Shown here piece by piece: positions 19,257 through 28,887 of a DNA stretch of 64,000 nucleotides (position 1 is the first letter of the stretch; each line of letters starts with the position of its first letter). The translations under genes were made by a program, and so were the position numbers. Where the stretch lies: assembly GCF_024169245.1 (NCBI RefSeq), contig NZ_JALJWP010000001.1:1675501-1739500 (forward strand). The letters run 5' to 3'. This stretch comes from Pseudomonas koreensis. GTDB taxonomy: Bacteria; Pseudomonadota; Gammaproteobacteria; Pseudomonadales; Pseudomonadaceae. Under the pieces are notes generated by a model, which was not told where the DNA came from, made no database searches, and worked only from the letters and a program-made list of their open reading frames with translations.

Positions 19257-20006
19257 GTGCCGACTCCGCCTCCAGTCTCTCCGTTGGCCGCGAACATGGG
19301 CGACAGTCCGGCGCCCTTGTACGCCCGCGTCAAACAGATGATCACCCAGCAGATCGACAGCGGTAACTGGCCGCCGCACTACCGCGTACCGTCCGAAAGC
19401 GAGCTGGTCAGCCAGCTCGGCTTCAGCCGCATGACCATCAACCGCGCCCTGCGCGAGATGACTGCTGACGGCCTGCTGGTGCGCATGCAAGGCGTCGGCA
19501 CCTTTGTCGCCGAACCGAAGAGCCAGTCCGCGCTGTTCGAAGTGCACAACATCGCCGACGAAATCGCCTCGCGCGGTCATCGCCACACCTGCCAGGTCAT
19601 CACCCTCGAAGAAGAGGCCGCCGGTTCCGAGCGCGCGCTGGCACTGGACATGCGCGAAGGGCAGAAAGTCTTCCACTCGCTGATCGTGCATTACGAAAAC
19701 GACATTCCGGTGCAAATCGAAGACCGTTTCGTCAACGCCCTGGTTGCCCCGGAATACCTCAAGCAGGATTTCACCCTGCAAACACCTTATGCCTATCTCA
19801 ACCAGGTCGCACCGCTGACCGAAGGCGAGCACGTGGTCGAAGCGATACTCGCCGAGCCTTCCGAATGCAAGTTGCTGCAGATCGAAAAGGGCGAGCCCTG
19901 CTTGTTGATTCGTCGGCGTACCTGGTCGGGGCGTCAGCCGGTGACGGCGGCGCGTTTGATTCATCCCGGTTCGCGTCATCGTCTGGAGGGTCGGTTTCAC
20001 AAATGA
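19257..20006 (+). CDS. hutC: Histidine utilisation repressor HutC (GntR family)
   Basis: This urocanate-responsive repressor of hut genes has 249 residues. The N-terminal winged helix-turn-helix covers about residues 20-85 (PLYARVKQMITQQIDSGNW, VPSESELVSQLGFSRMTINRA, LLVRMQGVGTFV). A C-terminal UTRA effector domain with HSLIVHYENDIPVQIEDRFVN follows. The GTG at 19257 has AGGG about eight bases upstream; an internal ATG at residue 13 is the alternative. The stop overlaps the hutD start by four bases (ATGA). Divergent orientation from hutF and the operators at 19176 and 20875 fit its role. Confidence 0.96.
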   Translation: MPTPPPVSPLAANMGDSPAPLYARVKQMITQQIDSGNWPPHYRVPSESELVSQLGFSRMTINRALREMTADGLLVRMQGVGTFVAEPKSQSALFEVHNIADEIASRGHRHTCQVITLEEEAAGSERALALDMREGQKVFHSLIVHYENDIPVQIEDRFVNALVAPEYLKQDFTLQTPYAYLNQVAPLTEGEHVVEAILAEPSECKLLQIEKGEPCLLIRRRTWSGRQPVTAARLIHPGSRHRLEGRFHK

Positions 20007-20572
20007 GCCAGGTAAAAGTTTTACGCGCTGAGGGCTACCCACGCATGCCGTGGAAGAACGGTGGCGGCAGCACCGAAGAAATTACTCGGGATGCGGGCGC
20101 AGGTCTGGATGGATTCGGCTGGCGCCTGTCGATTGCCGACATCGCTGAATCGGGCGGTTTCTCGACATTCGCCGGTTACCAGCGAGTGATCACCGTGTTG
20201 CAGGGTGACGGCATGACCCTGTGCGTCGACGGTGACGATACCCACCCACTATTACCCCTCGACCCGTTTGCTTTCAGCGGCGAAAGTCAGGTGTCCTGCA
20301 CCTTGCTCGGCGGTGCGATTCGCGACTTCAATCTGATTTACGCGCCGCAACGTTACAGCGCGCGATTGCAGTGGTTGGCCGGCGAGCAGCGGTTCTTCAG
20401 TTCGGCATCGACAGTGCTGGTGTTCAGTGTCAGTGACTTGCTGCAAGTGCAGGTTGGGGCAAGCGGGTCTCAGTTGGGGCGACATGATTGCCTGCAACTG
20501 GACGGTAATTCCGGGCTTATTGAAGTCTGCGTCGATGCGGGCTGCTGTGTGATTGAGCTGACTGCGCGCTGA
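20003..20572 (+). CDS. hutD: HutD family protein
   Basis: HutD is a cupin-like protein conserved in Pseudomonas hut loci and proposed to limit or govern pathway activity; its chemistry is not established. The product has 189 residues beginning MSQVKVLRAEG, with the conserved MPWKNGGGSTEE, a cupin core including RLSIADIAESGGFSTFAGYQR, and YAPQRYSARLQWL. It is translationally coupled to hutC through an ATGA overlap. A REP doublet and then the hutU promoter region follow. Confidence 0.94.
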   Translation: MSQVKVLRAEGYPRMPWKNGGGSTEEITRDAGAGLDGFGWRLSIADIAESGGFSTFAGYQRVITVLQGDGMTLCVDGDDTHPLLPLDPFAFSGESQVSCTLLGGAIRDFNLIYAPQRYSARLQWLAGEQRFFSSASTVLVFSVSDLLQVQVGASGSQLGRHDCLQLDGNSGLIEVCVDAGCCVIELTAR

Positions 20573-20584
20573 TTCGACAATCTA

Positions 20585-20660
20585 AAAGATCGCAGCCTTC
20601 GGCAGCTCCTACAGTGGGATTAAGGTACACCCCGTGGGAGCTGCCGAAGGCTGCGATCTT
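20585..20660. repeat. REP doublet (type 2, GATCGCAGCCTTCGGCAGCTCC)
   Basis: AAGATCGCAGCCTTCGGCAG and the inverted copy CTGCCGAAGGCTGCGATCTT are separated by about 18-24 bases. It separates hutCD from the hutU promoter region. Confidence 0.93.
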
Positions 20661-20854
20661 GTGCTTTTGGATGTTCCCAAACCTCGCACCAACTTGTTAC
20701 CGAACGCCCCAGCGTGGCGCAAAGTCCAAGTCACACAGCCAAGCCCCCGCCTTTCTCAACTACACCTCAGAAAAATTTCATTCACGTCAGAACCCTTGTT
20801 CCAGGCGCTCTCCAGCCTCGCCCATGGTTTTTCTTGAACACCGCTCCAGCAAGT

Positions 20855-20870
20855 TGGCCGCTTGATTGCA
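20855..20870 (+). promoter_or_regulatory. Sigma-54 -24/-12 promoter element upstream of hutU
   Basis: TGGCCGCTTGATTGCA has GG and GC exactly 10 bases apart, matching TGGC-N7-TTGCA of RpoN promoters. The predicted start is near 20880, inside the HutC palindrome and 140 bases before hutU. This agrees with the known CbrB/NtrC- and RpoN-dependent control of hutU in Pseudomonas. Activator sites upstream (20661-20854) were not identified with confidence; TGTTAC at 20693-20698 could be a CbrB half-site. Confidence 0.75.
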
Positions 20871-20874
20871 TATG

Positions 20875-20888
20875 CTTGTATGTACAAG
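20875..20888. promoter_or_regulatory. HutC operator upstream of hutU
   Basis: CTTGTATGTACAAG has perfect CTTGTA/TACAAG arms around TG, as described for HutC operators in pseudomonads. It begins four bases after the -12 element and would cover the transcription start. Confidence 0.85.
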
Positions 20889-21019
20889 TAAAGACGTATG
20901 CGTATGAGTCGTCCGAGACTCTCCGCAGCGTCCACTGATTCGCTTGTCACGCATTGACGCGTGCAGGCTGCTGCCCAATGCCAGGGTTGGTTTGAATTGA
21001 TCGCTGAGGAGTCTTTTTC

Positions 21020-22708
21020 GTGACTGACAATACCCAGAACAGCAACAAGTTTCGTGACGTGCAGATTCGCGCCGCACGCGGTAACACGCTGACCGCCAAG
21101 AGCTGGCTGACCGAAGCGCCGCTGCGCATGTTGATGAACAATCTCGACCCGGAAGTCGCCGAGAACCCGAAAGAACTGGTGGTCTACGGTGGCATCGGCC
21201 GCGCCGCCCGGAACTGGGAGTGCTACGACAAAATCGTCGAGAGCCTGACCCACCTGAACGACGACGAAACCCTGCTGGTGCAATCGGGCAAGCCGGTCGG
21301 CGTGTTCAAGACTCATAGCAACGCGCCGCGCGTGCTCATCGCCAACTCCAACCTCGTGCCGCACTGGGCGAGCTGGGAGCACTTCAACGAACTCGACGCC
21401 AAGGGCCTGGCCATGTACGGCCAGATGACCGCTGGCAGCTGGATCTACATCGGCAGTCAGGGCATCGTTCAAGGCACCTACGAAACCTTCGTCGAAGCCG
21501 GTCGCCAGCATTACAACGCTGACCTCAAGGGTCGCTGGGTGCTGACCGCGGGCCTCGGTGGCATGGGCGGCGCGCAACCGCTGGCCGCCACCCTGGCCGG
21601 CGCCTGCTCGCTGAACATTGAATGCCAGCAGGTCAGCATCGATTTCCGCCTGAAAAGCCGTTACGTCGACGAGCAAGCCAAAGACCTCGACGACGCCTTG
21701 GCGCGCATCGAAAAATACACCAAGGAAGGCAAGGCAATCTCCATCGCGCTGCTCGGCAACGCGGCGGAAATCCTTCCGGTACTGGTCAAGCGTGGCGTGC
21801 GCCCGGACATGGTCACTGACCAGACCAGCGCCCACGACCCGCTCAACGGTTACCTGCCGGCCGGCTGGAGCTGGGACGAATACCGCGCCCGCGCCAAGAC
21901 CGAACCGGCTGCTGTGATCAAAGCCGCCAAGCAGTCGATGGCCGTGCACGTCAAAGCGATGCTGGAATTCCAGAAGCAAGGCATTCCGACCTTCGACTAC
22001 GGCAACAACATCCGGCAGATGGCCCAGGAAGAAGGCGTCGAAAATGCCTTCGATTTCCCGGGTTTCGTTCCGGCCTACATCCGTCCGCTGTTCTGCCGTG
22101 GCATCGGCCCGTTCCGTTGGGCGGCGCTGTCGGGTGATCCGCAGGACATCTACAAAACCGACGCCAAGGTCAAAGAGCTCATCCCGGACGACGCGCACCT
22201 GCACAACTGGCTGGACATGGCCCGTGAGCGCATCAGCTTCCAGGGTCTGCCGGCGCGTATCTGCTGGGTCGGCCTGGGCCTGCGCGCCAAGCTCGGTCTG
22301 GCCTTCAACGAAATGGTCCGTAGCGGTGAGCTGTCGGCACCGGTGGTGATCGGTCGCGACCACCTCGACTCCGGCTCGGTCGCCAGTCCCAACCGCGAAA
22401 CCGAATCGATGCAGGACGGTTCCGACGCCGTGTCCGACTGGCCACTGCTCAACGCGCTGCTGAACACTGCGAGCGGCGCGACCTGGGTATCGCTGCACCA
22501 TGGCGGCGGTGTCGGCATGGGCTTCTCGCAGCATTCGGGGATGGTGATTGTCTGCGACGGTACCGATGAGGCCGCAGAGCGCATCGCTCGCGTACTGCAC
22601 AACGACCCGGCCACCGGCGTCATGCGCCATGCGGATGCCGGTTACCAGATTGCGATCGACTGCGCGAAAGAGCAGGGGCTGAATCTGCCGATGATTACTG
22701 GCAAATAA
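21020..22708 (+). CDS. hutU: Urocanate hydratase (urocanase)
   Basis: Urocanase converts urocanate to imidazolonepropionate using tightly bound NAD+ as an electrophile. The GTG at 21020 follows GAGGAG by about nine bases and gives 562 residues. Signatures are [15 protein letters not shown], the NAD-binding [29 protein letters not shown] with the active-site Cys, and [17 protein letters not shown]. The 447 bases between hutD and this gene hold a REP doublet, a sigma-54 element and a HutC operator. Another REP doublet follows the stop. Confidence 0.98.
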   Translation: MTDNTQNSNKFRDVQIRAARGNTLTAKSWLTEAPLRMLMNNLDPEVAENPKELVVYGGIGRAARNWECYDKIVESLTHLNDDETLLVQSGKPVGVFKTHSNAPRVLIANSNLVPHWASWEHFNELDAKGLAMYGQMTAGSWIYIGSQGIVQGTYETFVEAGRQHYNADLKGRWVLTAGLGGMGGAQPLAATLAGACSLNIECQQVSIDFRLKSRYVDEQAKDLDDALARIEKYTKEGKAISIALLGNAAEILPVLVKRGVRPDMVTDQTSAHDPLNGYLPAGWSWDEYRARAKTEPAAVIKAAKQSMAVHVKAMLEFQKQGIPTFDYGNNIRQMAQEEGVENAFDFPGFVPAYIRPLFCRGIGPFRWAALSGDPQDIYKTDAKVKELIPDDAHLHNWLDMARERISFQGLPARICWVGLGLRAKLGLAFNEMVRSGELSAPVVIGRDHLDSGSVASPNRETESMQDGSDAVSDWPLLNALLNTASGATWVSLHHGGGVGMGFSQHSGMVIVCDGTDEAAERIARVLHNDPATGVMRHADAGYQIAIDCAKEQGLNLPMITGK

Positions 22709-22720
22709 ATGCTGAACCCC

Positions 22721-22806
22721 TGTAGGAGCTGCCGCAGGCTGCGATCTTTTGGCGTCCTCACCGACGCCGAAGAGCAAAAGATCGCAGCCTTCGGCAGCTC
22801 CTACAG
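22721..22806. repeat. REP doublet (type 2)
   Basis: TGTAGGAGCTGCCGCAGGCT and the inverted GATCGCAGCCTTCGGCAGCT lie in the hutU-permease gap, inside the presumed hut operon. The left arm carries CCGCAGG rather than CCGAAGG. Confidence 0.92.
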
Positions 22807-22851
22807 AGATCAACCCACTCGCAACGCACAACAATCCACAGAGGTTGAATC

Positions 22852-24324
22852 ATGGCGGTTAACAACGAACGTGCAGGCAGTACTCCGTTGATCGAAAGGC
22901 GTTCGATCGACTACATCCCGGAAGCGGAAAGACACGGTCGTCTGTTCAGCCAGTTCACCCTGTGGATGGGCGCCAACCTGCAGATCACCGCCATCGTCAC
23001 CGGGGCCTTGGCTGTGGTGCTCGGCGGTGATGTGTTCTGGTCGTTGATCGGTCTGTTGATCGGTCAGTTGCTCGGCGGTGGCGTGATGGCGCTGCATGCC
23101 GCGCAAGGGCCGAAACTGGGCTTGCCGCAGATGATCTCAAGCCGTGTGCAATTCGGCGTTTATGGCGCGGCGATTCCGATCGTGCTGGTGTGCCTGATGT
23201 ACCTCGGCTTCACCGCCACCGGGACGGTGCTGTCCGGGCAGGCGCTGGGTCAGTTGTTCGGTGTCAGCGATAGCGTTGGCATCCTGATTTTCGCCAGTGT
23301 CATCGTGCTGGTCACGGTGCTCGGCTATCGGGTGATTCACTGGATCGGCCGCGTCGCCAGTGTCATTGGCGTGATCGCTTTCGTGTTTCTGTTCTGGCGG
23401 CTGATGAGCCAGACCGACGTCGGTGCACTCCTGCAAATCCGTCATTTCAGCTGGAGCAGCTTTCTCCTCGCGGTGTCGCTGGCCGCGTCCTGGCAGATCG
23501 CTTTCGGCCCGTATGTCGCGGACTACTCGCGCTACTTGCCGAGCGCTACTTCGTCGGTGAAAACCTTTTTCGCCGCTGGCGCAGGCTCGGTGATCGGCGC
23601 GCAGGTGGCGATGATCCTCGGCGTGTTTGCTGCCGCTTCGGCCAACGGTCAATTCGCAGGCCATGAAGTTGCCTACATCGTCGGCCTCGGCGGTACCGGC
23701 GCCACCGCCGCGCTGCTGTATTTCAGCATCGCGTTCGGCAAGGTGACCATTTCGACGCTGAACTCCTACGGCAGCTTCATGTGCATCGCGACCATCATCA
23801 GTGGCTTCAAAGGACACCTGACGGTGACCCGTATGCAGCGCCTGGTGTTCGTGCTGTTCATCGTCGGCGCGGCGACGCTGATTGCCCTGCTCGGCCAGCA
23901 CTCGTTCCTCGGTGCGTTCAAGTCGTTCATCCTGTTTCTGCTCGCCTTCTTCACCCCGTGGAGCGCGATCAATCTGGTCGACTACTACTGCATCACCCGC
24001 GAGCGCTACGACGTGCCGGCGCTGGCCGATCCGAACGGGCGCTACGGCCGCTGGAATCTGCTCGGCATCAGCGTCTATGTGTTCGGCGTACTGGTACAGC
24101 TGCCGTTCATCTCGACCAAGTTCTATACCGGGCCGTTGGTGGCGGCCCTGGGTGATGTGGACATTTCCTGGATCATCGGCCTGGTGCTGCCGGCCGCGGT
24201 CTATTACTTCTGCGCGAAAAAATGGCACAGCGCAGTGCCCGATCAGCTGATTCTGCCGGTCGAGCAGAACAGCGTCGTACAAGCAAAAACCAGCGGAACC
24301 GGTCGCGCTGCGGCGCAGGCCTGA
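22852..24324 (+). CDS. hutT: NCS1-family permease, probable urocanate transporter
   Basis: A 490-residue cytosine/purine/allantoin-type (NCS1) permease with about 12 membrane helices. The N-terminal cytosolic part runs to about residue 36, and helices 1-2 contain TLWMGANLQITAIVTGALAV. Further hallmarks are AIPIVLVCLMYLGFTATG, a helix with SWQIAFGPYVADYSRYLP, and FFTPWSAINLVDYYCITRERYD. An NCS1-type carrier in a Pseudomonas hut locus has been assigned to urocanate uptake (HutTu in P. fluorescens SBW25); the substrate here is inferred from that context. It starts 46 bases after a REP doublet, with AGAGGTTG as ribosome binding site. Confidence 0.82.
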   Translation: MAVNNERAGSTPLIERRSIDYIPEAERHGRLFSQFTLWMGANLQITAIVTGALAVVLGGDVFWSLIGLLIGQLLGGGVMALHAAQGPKLGLPQMISSRVQFGVYGAAIPIVLVCLMYLGFTATGTVLSGQALGQLFGVSDSVGILIFASVIVLVTVLGYRVIHWIGRVASVIGVIAFVFLFWRLMSQTDVGALLQIRHFSWSSFLLAVSLAASWQIAFGPYVADYSRYLPSATSSVKTFFAAGAGSVIGAQVAMILGVFAAASANGQFAGHEVAYIVGLGGTGATAALLYFSIAFGKVTISTLNSYGSFMCIATIISGFKGHLTVTRMQRLVFVLFIVGAATLIALLGQHSFLGAFKSFILFLLAFFTPWSAINLVDYYCITRERYDVPALADPNGRYGRWNLLGISVYVFGVLVQLPFISTKFYTGPLVAALGDVDISWIIGLVLPAAVYYFCAKKWHSAVPDQLILPVEQNSVVQAKTSGTGRAAAQA

Positions 24325-24395
24325 TCTGGACGTGGACCAGGCTGGATGCCTCTTGAACTGCCGTAAGCCCATTCATGATTAGGAGCGTCACGACA

Positions 24396-25364
24396 ATGAA
24401 ATCGAACAAGACCCTGCTGACCACATTGCTGTCCATGGGCCTGTTGGCCAGTGCCGGTGCGACCCAAGCCGTCGGCTGGTGCGAATCGGGCAAACCGGTG
24501 AAATTCGCCGGGCTGAACTGGGAAAGCGGCATGCTCCTGACCGACGTGCTGCAAGTGGTGCTGGAGAAAGGTTACGGCTGCAAGACCGACAGCCTGCCGG
24601 GCAATTCCATCACCATGGAAAACGCCCTGAGCAGCAACGATATTCAAGTGTTTGCCGAAGAGTGGGTCGGCCGCAGCGAGGTCTGGAACAAGGCCGAGAA
24701 GGCCGGCAAGGTCGTCGGTGTCGGTGCACCGGTGGTGGGCGCGGTCGAAGGCTGGTACGTGCCGCGTTACGTCATCGAAGGCGATGCCAAGCGCAAGCTG
24801 GAGCCGAAAGCCCCGGACCTGAAAAACATCGCCGACCTGGGTAAATACGCCGCCGTGTTCAAGGACGCCGAAGAGCCGTCCAAGGGCCGCTTCTATAACT
24901 GCCCGGCCGGCTGGACCTGCGAACTCGACAACAGCGAAATGCTCAAGAGCTACGGTCTGGAAAACAGCTACACCAACTTCCGCCCGGGCACCGGCCCTGC
25001 GCTGGATGCGGCAGTGCTGTCGAGCTACAAGCGGGGCGAGCCGATCCTCTTCTACTACTGGTCGCCGACCCCGCTGATGGGGCAGATCGATGCGGTCAAA
25101 CTCGAAGAGAAACCGGGAGTCGACAAGCGCGTGACCATCAAGGTCGGCCTGTCGAAAACCTTCCACGACGAAGCCCCGGAACTGGTCGCCGTGCTGGAGA
25201 AGGTCAACCTGCCGATCGACCTGCTCAACCAGAACCTCGGCCGCATGGCCAAGGAACGTATCGAGTCGGCAAAACTGGCGAAAATCTTCCTCAAGGAACA
25301 TCCTGAAGTCTGGCACGCATGGGTGAGCGACGACGCAGCCAAGAAAATCGACGCGGCCTTGTAG
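24396..25364 (+). CDS. hutX: ABC transporter substrate-binding protein HutX (OpuAC/ProX type)
   Basis: This 322-residue periplasmic binding protein has a Sec signal peptide (MKSNKTLLTTLLSMGLLASA, cleavage near ATQA). It belongs to the glycine betaine/proline OpuAC family: KFAGLNWESGMLLTDVLQVVLEKGYGC and AEEWVGRS near the ligand cleft, and FYYWSPTPLMG later. Its position before permease and ATPase genes in the hut locus supports histidine or a related imidazole as ligand, as proposed for HutX. AGGAG lies ten bases before the ATG at 24396; the frame is open seven codons further upstream without a better start. Confidence 0.88.
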   Translation: MKSNKTLLTTLLSMGLLASAGATQAVGWCESGKPVKFAGLNWESGMLLTDVLQVVLEKGYGCKTDSLPGNSITMENALSSNDIQVFAEEWVGRSEVWNKAEKAGKVVGVGAPVVGAVEGWYVPRYVIEGDAKRKLEPKAPDLKNIADLGKYAAVFKDAEEPSKGRFYNCPAGWTCELDNSEMLKSYGLENSYTNFRPGTGPALDAAVLSSYKRGEPILFYYWSPTPLMGQIDAVKLEEKPGVDKRVTIKVGLSKTFHDEAPELVAVLEKVNLPIDLLNQNLGRMAKERIESAKLAKIFLKEHPEVWHAWVSDDAAKKIDAAL

Positions 25365-25435
25365 GTCAGGTTTCCCCGGCTGCCGACACTGGCAGCCGGA
25401 CGCTTGATCGCAACCCCCTTGATTGAGAGTCCCTT

Positions 25436-26283
25436 ATGTTTCCCGAAAGCTTTACCTTTTCCATCGCCGACTGGGTCAACGGTTGGGTCGATTCGCTGGT
25501 GACCAATTACGGCGACGTGTTCCGCCACATCTCCGACACGCTGCTATGGGCCATCGTCAGCCTTGAAGGTCTGCTGCGTGCTGCGCCGTGGTGGCTGATG
25601 CTGGCGATCGTCGGTGTCATCGCCTGGCACGCCACGCGTAAGGTAGTCACCACCGCCGTGATTGTCGGCTTGTTGTTTCTGGTGGGCGCGGTCGGCCTCT
25701 GGGACAAGCTCATGCAGACCCTCGCGCTGATGATGGTCGCGACGATCATTTCGGTGCTGATCGGCATCCCGCTGGGGATCCTCTCGGCGCGCAGCAATCG
25801 TCTGCGTTCGGTGCTGATGCCGTTGCTCGACATCATGCAGACCATGCCGAGTTTCGTGTACCTGATTCCGGTGCTGATGCTGTTCGGCCTGGGCAAGGTG
25901 CCGGCGATTTTCGCCACGGTGATCTACGCCGCGCCACCGCTGATTCGCCTGACCGACCTGGGTATTCGCCAGGTCGATGGTGAAGTGATGGAAGCGATTA
26001 ATGCCTTCGGCGCCAACCGCTGGCAGCAACTGTTCGGCGTGCAATTGCCGCTGGCGTTGCCGAGCATCATGGCCGGGATCAACCAGACCACGATGATGGC
26101 CCTGTCGATGGTGGTCATCGCTTCGATGATCGGCGCCCGCGGCCTCGGTGAGGACGTGCTGGTGGGCATTCAGACCCTCAACGTCGGTCGCGGTCTGGAA
26201 GCCGGGCTGGCGATCGTGATTCTCGCTGTGGTCATCGACCGCATCACTCAAGCGTACGGTCGGCCACGCCACGAGGTGAGCAA

Positions 26284-26287
<4 letters not shown>
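25436..26287 (+). CDS. hutW: ABC transporter permease HutW
   Basis: The 283-residue inner-membrane permease is of the ProW/OpuAB type. About six to seven helices are seen; the transmembrane core includes [23 protein letters not shown] and the ATPase-coupling EAA loop reads [29 protein letters not shown]. It lies 71 bases after hutX and overlaps hutV by four bases (ATGA). It would form a homodimeric channel for the histidine-type substrate bound by HutX. Confidence 0.92.
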
Positions 26288-27114
<827 letters not shown>

Positions 27115-27132
27115 CAAACTTGCGGTGATGCG

Positions 27133-27214
27133 GCCGGCCCCTTCGCGAGCGAGCTCGCTCCCACAGGAGACCGCATTCCAATGTGGGAGCGAGCTTGCTC
27201 GCGAAGGGGCCGGC
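27133..27214. repeat. REP doublet (type 1, extended arms)
   Basis: Arms GCCGGCCCCTTCGCGAGC and GCTCGCGAAGGGGCCGGC extend the usual REP pairing to more than 30 bases; the spacer is short. It lies inside the hut operon, between hutV and the first HAL-family gene. Confidence 0.93.
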
Positions 27215-27247
27215 AGAGCTGCATCAATATTACGGTTGAGGTTTTAG

Positions 27248-28771
27248 ATGTCCCAGGCTGAAAAAATCATCATCACCGGTGCGCCTCTGCGTTGGCAGGA
27301 CGTGGTCGCCGTTGCCCGTCACGGCGCGCCGCTGGAACTGTCCAGCGACACCTGGGCGCGCATCGACAACGCTCAGGCGATCGTCCAGCGCATCGTCGCC
27401 AGCGGCGAGCGCGCCTATGGCGTCAATACTGGTCTGGGCGGTCTGTCCAACGTCTCGCTGCAGGACGAACAGCTCAGCCAACTCTCGCGCAACACCTTGC
27501 TCAGCCATGCCTGCGGTGTCGGCCCGGTGCTCAGCGACGAGCAGACCCGCGCAATCATCTGCGCTGCGATCCACAACTACAGCCACGGCAAGTCCGGCCT
27601 GCATCGGCGTGTGGTCGAAGGGCTGCTGGCGCTGCTCAATCGCGGCATCACCCCGCAGGTGCCGTCGCAGGGTTCGGTGGGTTATCTGACGCACATGGCG
27701 CACATCGGCATCGCGTTGCTCGGGGTTGGCAATGTCAGTTATCGCGGGCAGATCATTTCGGCGCAACAGGCGCTGGCCGAACAGGGCCTGCAACCTGTGC
27801 AGCTCGGCGCGAAGGATGGCTTGTGTCTGGTCAACGGCACACCCTGCATGACCGGCCTCAGTTGCCTGGCGATTGCCGATGCTACGCGGCTGCTGCAATG
27901 GGCCGATGTCATTGGTGCGATGAGTTTCGAAGCCCAGCGCGGCCAGATCGATGCCTTCGATGCCGAGATCATTGCGCTCAAGCCGCATCCGGGCATGCAG
28001 CAGGTCGGCCAAAATCTGCGTGCATTACTCGATGGCAGCCAAGTGATCGCCGCAAGCAAAGGCATTCGCACTCAGGACGCGCTGAGCATCCGCTCGATCC
28101 CGCAGGTGCACGGCGCCGCGCGTGATCAACTGGAGCACGCAATAAAGCAGGTCGAAGCGGAGCTCAACGGCTGCACCGACAACCCGTTACTGCTCGGCAC
28201 ACCGGACAATTTCCGGGTGATGTCGCAGGCCAACCCGCACGGTCAATCCGTGGCGATGGCTGCGGATCTGCTGGCGATTGCCATGGCTGAAATCGGCTCG
28301 ATTGCCGAGCGCCGTCTGGACCGTTTGGTCAATCCGCACGTCAGCGGTCTGCCAGCGTTTCTGGTGGCCAACCCCGGGGTCAACTCGGGGATGATGATCG
28401 TGCAGTACGTCGCCGCTTCGCTGTGTGCGGAAAACCGCCAGTTGGGGCAACCGGCGGTACTCGACAACTACATCACCTCGGGCCTGCAGGAAGATCACCT
28501 GAGCATGGGCACCAACGCCGCGCTGAAGCTGCACCGCGCCCTGGAAAACTGCACACAGATCCTCGCGATTGAATATCTGCTGGCGGCGCAGGCGTTTGAA
28601 TTCCTCAAGGAACAGCGCTTTGGCGTGGGCACTGACCGCGCGTGGAAACTGCTGCGCGAAACGGTCCCCGCCTACGATCAGGATCGCTGGCTGGCGCCGG
28701 ACATCGCTGCCGCTGCAAGCGTCTTGAAAGACCCGAATCTGCCGCACAACGTTCTACCGGATTTGCACTGA
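27248..28771 (+). CDS. hutH1: HAL/PAL-family protein lacking the MIO triad (HutH1, probable pseudo-histidase)
   Basis: A 507-residue homologue of histidine ammonia-lyase. The frame is intact, and its length is close to HutH2. Retained family residues are Y57 (AYGVNTG), H87 (LSHACG), N196 (LVNGT), R282 and E415 (LQEDH). However, where histidases have [15 protein letters not shown], this protein reads GSVGYLTHMAHIG at 142-154. The Ala-Ser-Gly that cyclises to the MIO electrophile is deleted in frame. The active-site Tyr of QDPYSLR is L279 (QDALSIR), and the Phe of GNFH is P330 (ANPH). Normal MIO-dependent deamination is therefore not expected. It may be a structural or regulatory partner of HutH2, or bind a ligand. 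It lies between hutV and hutH2. Confidence 0.93.
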   Translation: MSQAEKIIITGAPLRWQDVVAVARHGAPLELSSDTWARIDNAQAIVQRIVASGERAYGVNTGLGGLSNVSLQDEQLSQLSRNTLLSHACGVGPVLSDEQTRAIICAAIHNYSHGKSGLHRRVVEGLLALLNRGITPQVPSQGSVGYLTHMAHIGIALLGVGNVSYRGQIISAQQALAEQGLQPVQLGAKDGLCLVNGTPCMTGLSCLAIADATRLLQWADVIGAMSFEAQRGQIDAFDAEIIALKPHPGMQQVGQNLRALLDGSQVIAASKGIRTQDALSIRSIPQVHGAARDQLEHAIKQVEAELNGCTDNPLLLGTPDNFRVMSQANPHGQSVAMAADLLAIAMAEIGSIAERRLDRLVNPHVSGLPAFLVANPGVNSGMMIVQYVAASLCAENRQLGQPAVLDNYITSGLQEDHLSMGTNAALKLHRALENCTQILAIEYLLAAQAFEFLKEQRFGVGTDRAWKLLRETVPAYDQDRWLAPDIAAAASVLKDPNLPHNVLPDLH

Positions 28772-28859
28772 CAACTACTCATACCAGCGTGCCAAGGCGT
28801 GGATCGTTCACAAGACGAGAAACGACGGATAACGGAATGCTCCGGAGCGACTGGTAGTT

Positions 28860-28867
28860 AATAACAA
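28860..28867 (+). promoter_or_regulatory. Candidate Crc/Hfq (CA motif) site before hutH2
   Basis: AATAACAA matches the AANAANAA catabolite-repression motif recognised by Hfq with Crc in pseudomonads. It lies nine bases before the AGGAG of hutH2, where binding would block ribosome loading. Prediction from motif and position only. Confidence 0.5.
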
Positions 28868-28887
28868 TGCCTAACAGGAGCATTTTA

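Noticed and set aside
20756-22834. A 692-codon open frame on the minus strand opposite hutU
   Set aside because: It runs antisense to a certain urocanase gene, has no family resemblance, and is a by-product of high GC. Similar long frames opposite glgP (4357-6678), typA and the chemoreceptors were rejected for the same reason.
27248-28771. HutH1 as a decayed pseudogene
   Set aside because: The frame, start, ribosome binding site and length are intact and many family residues remain; loss of the triad is an in-frame change.
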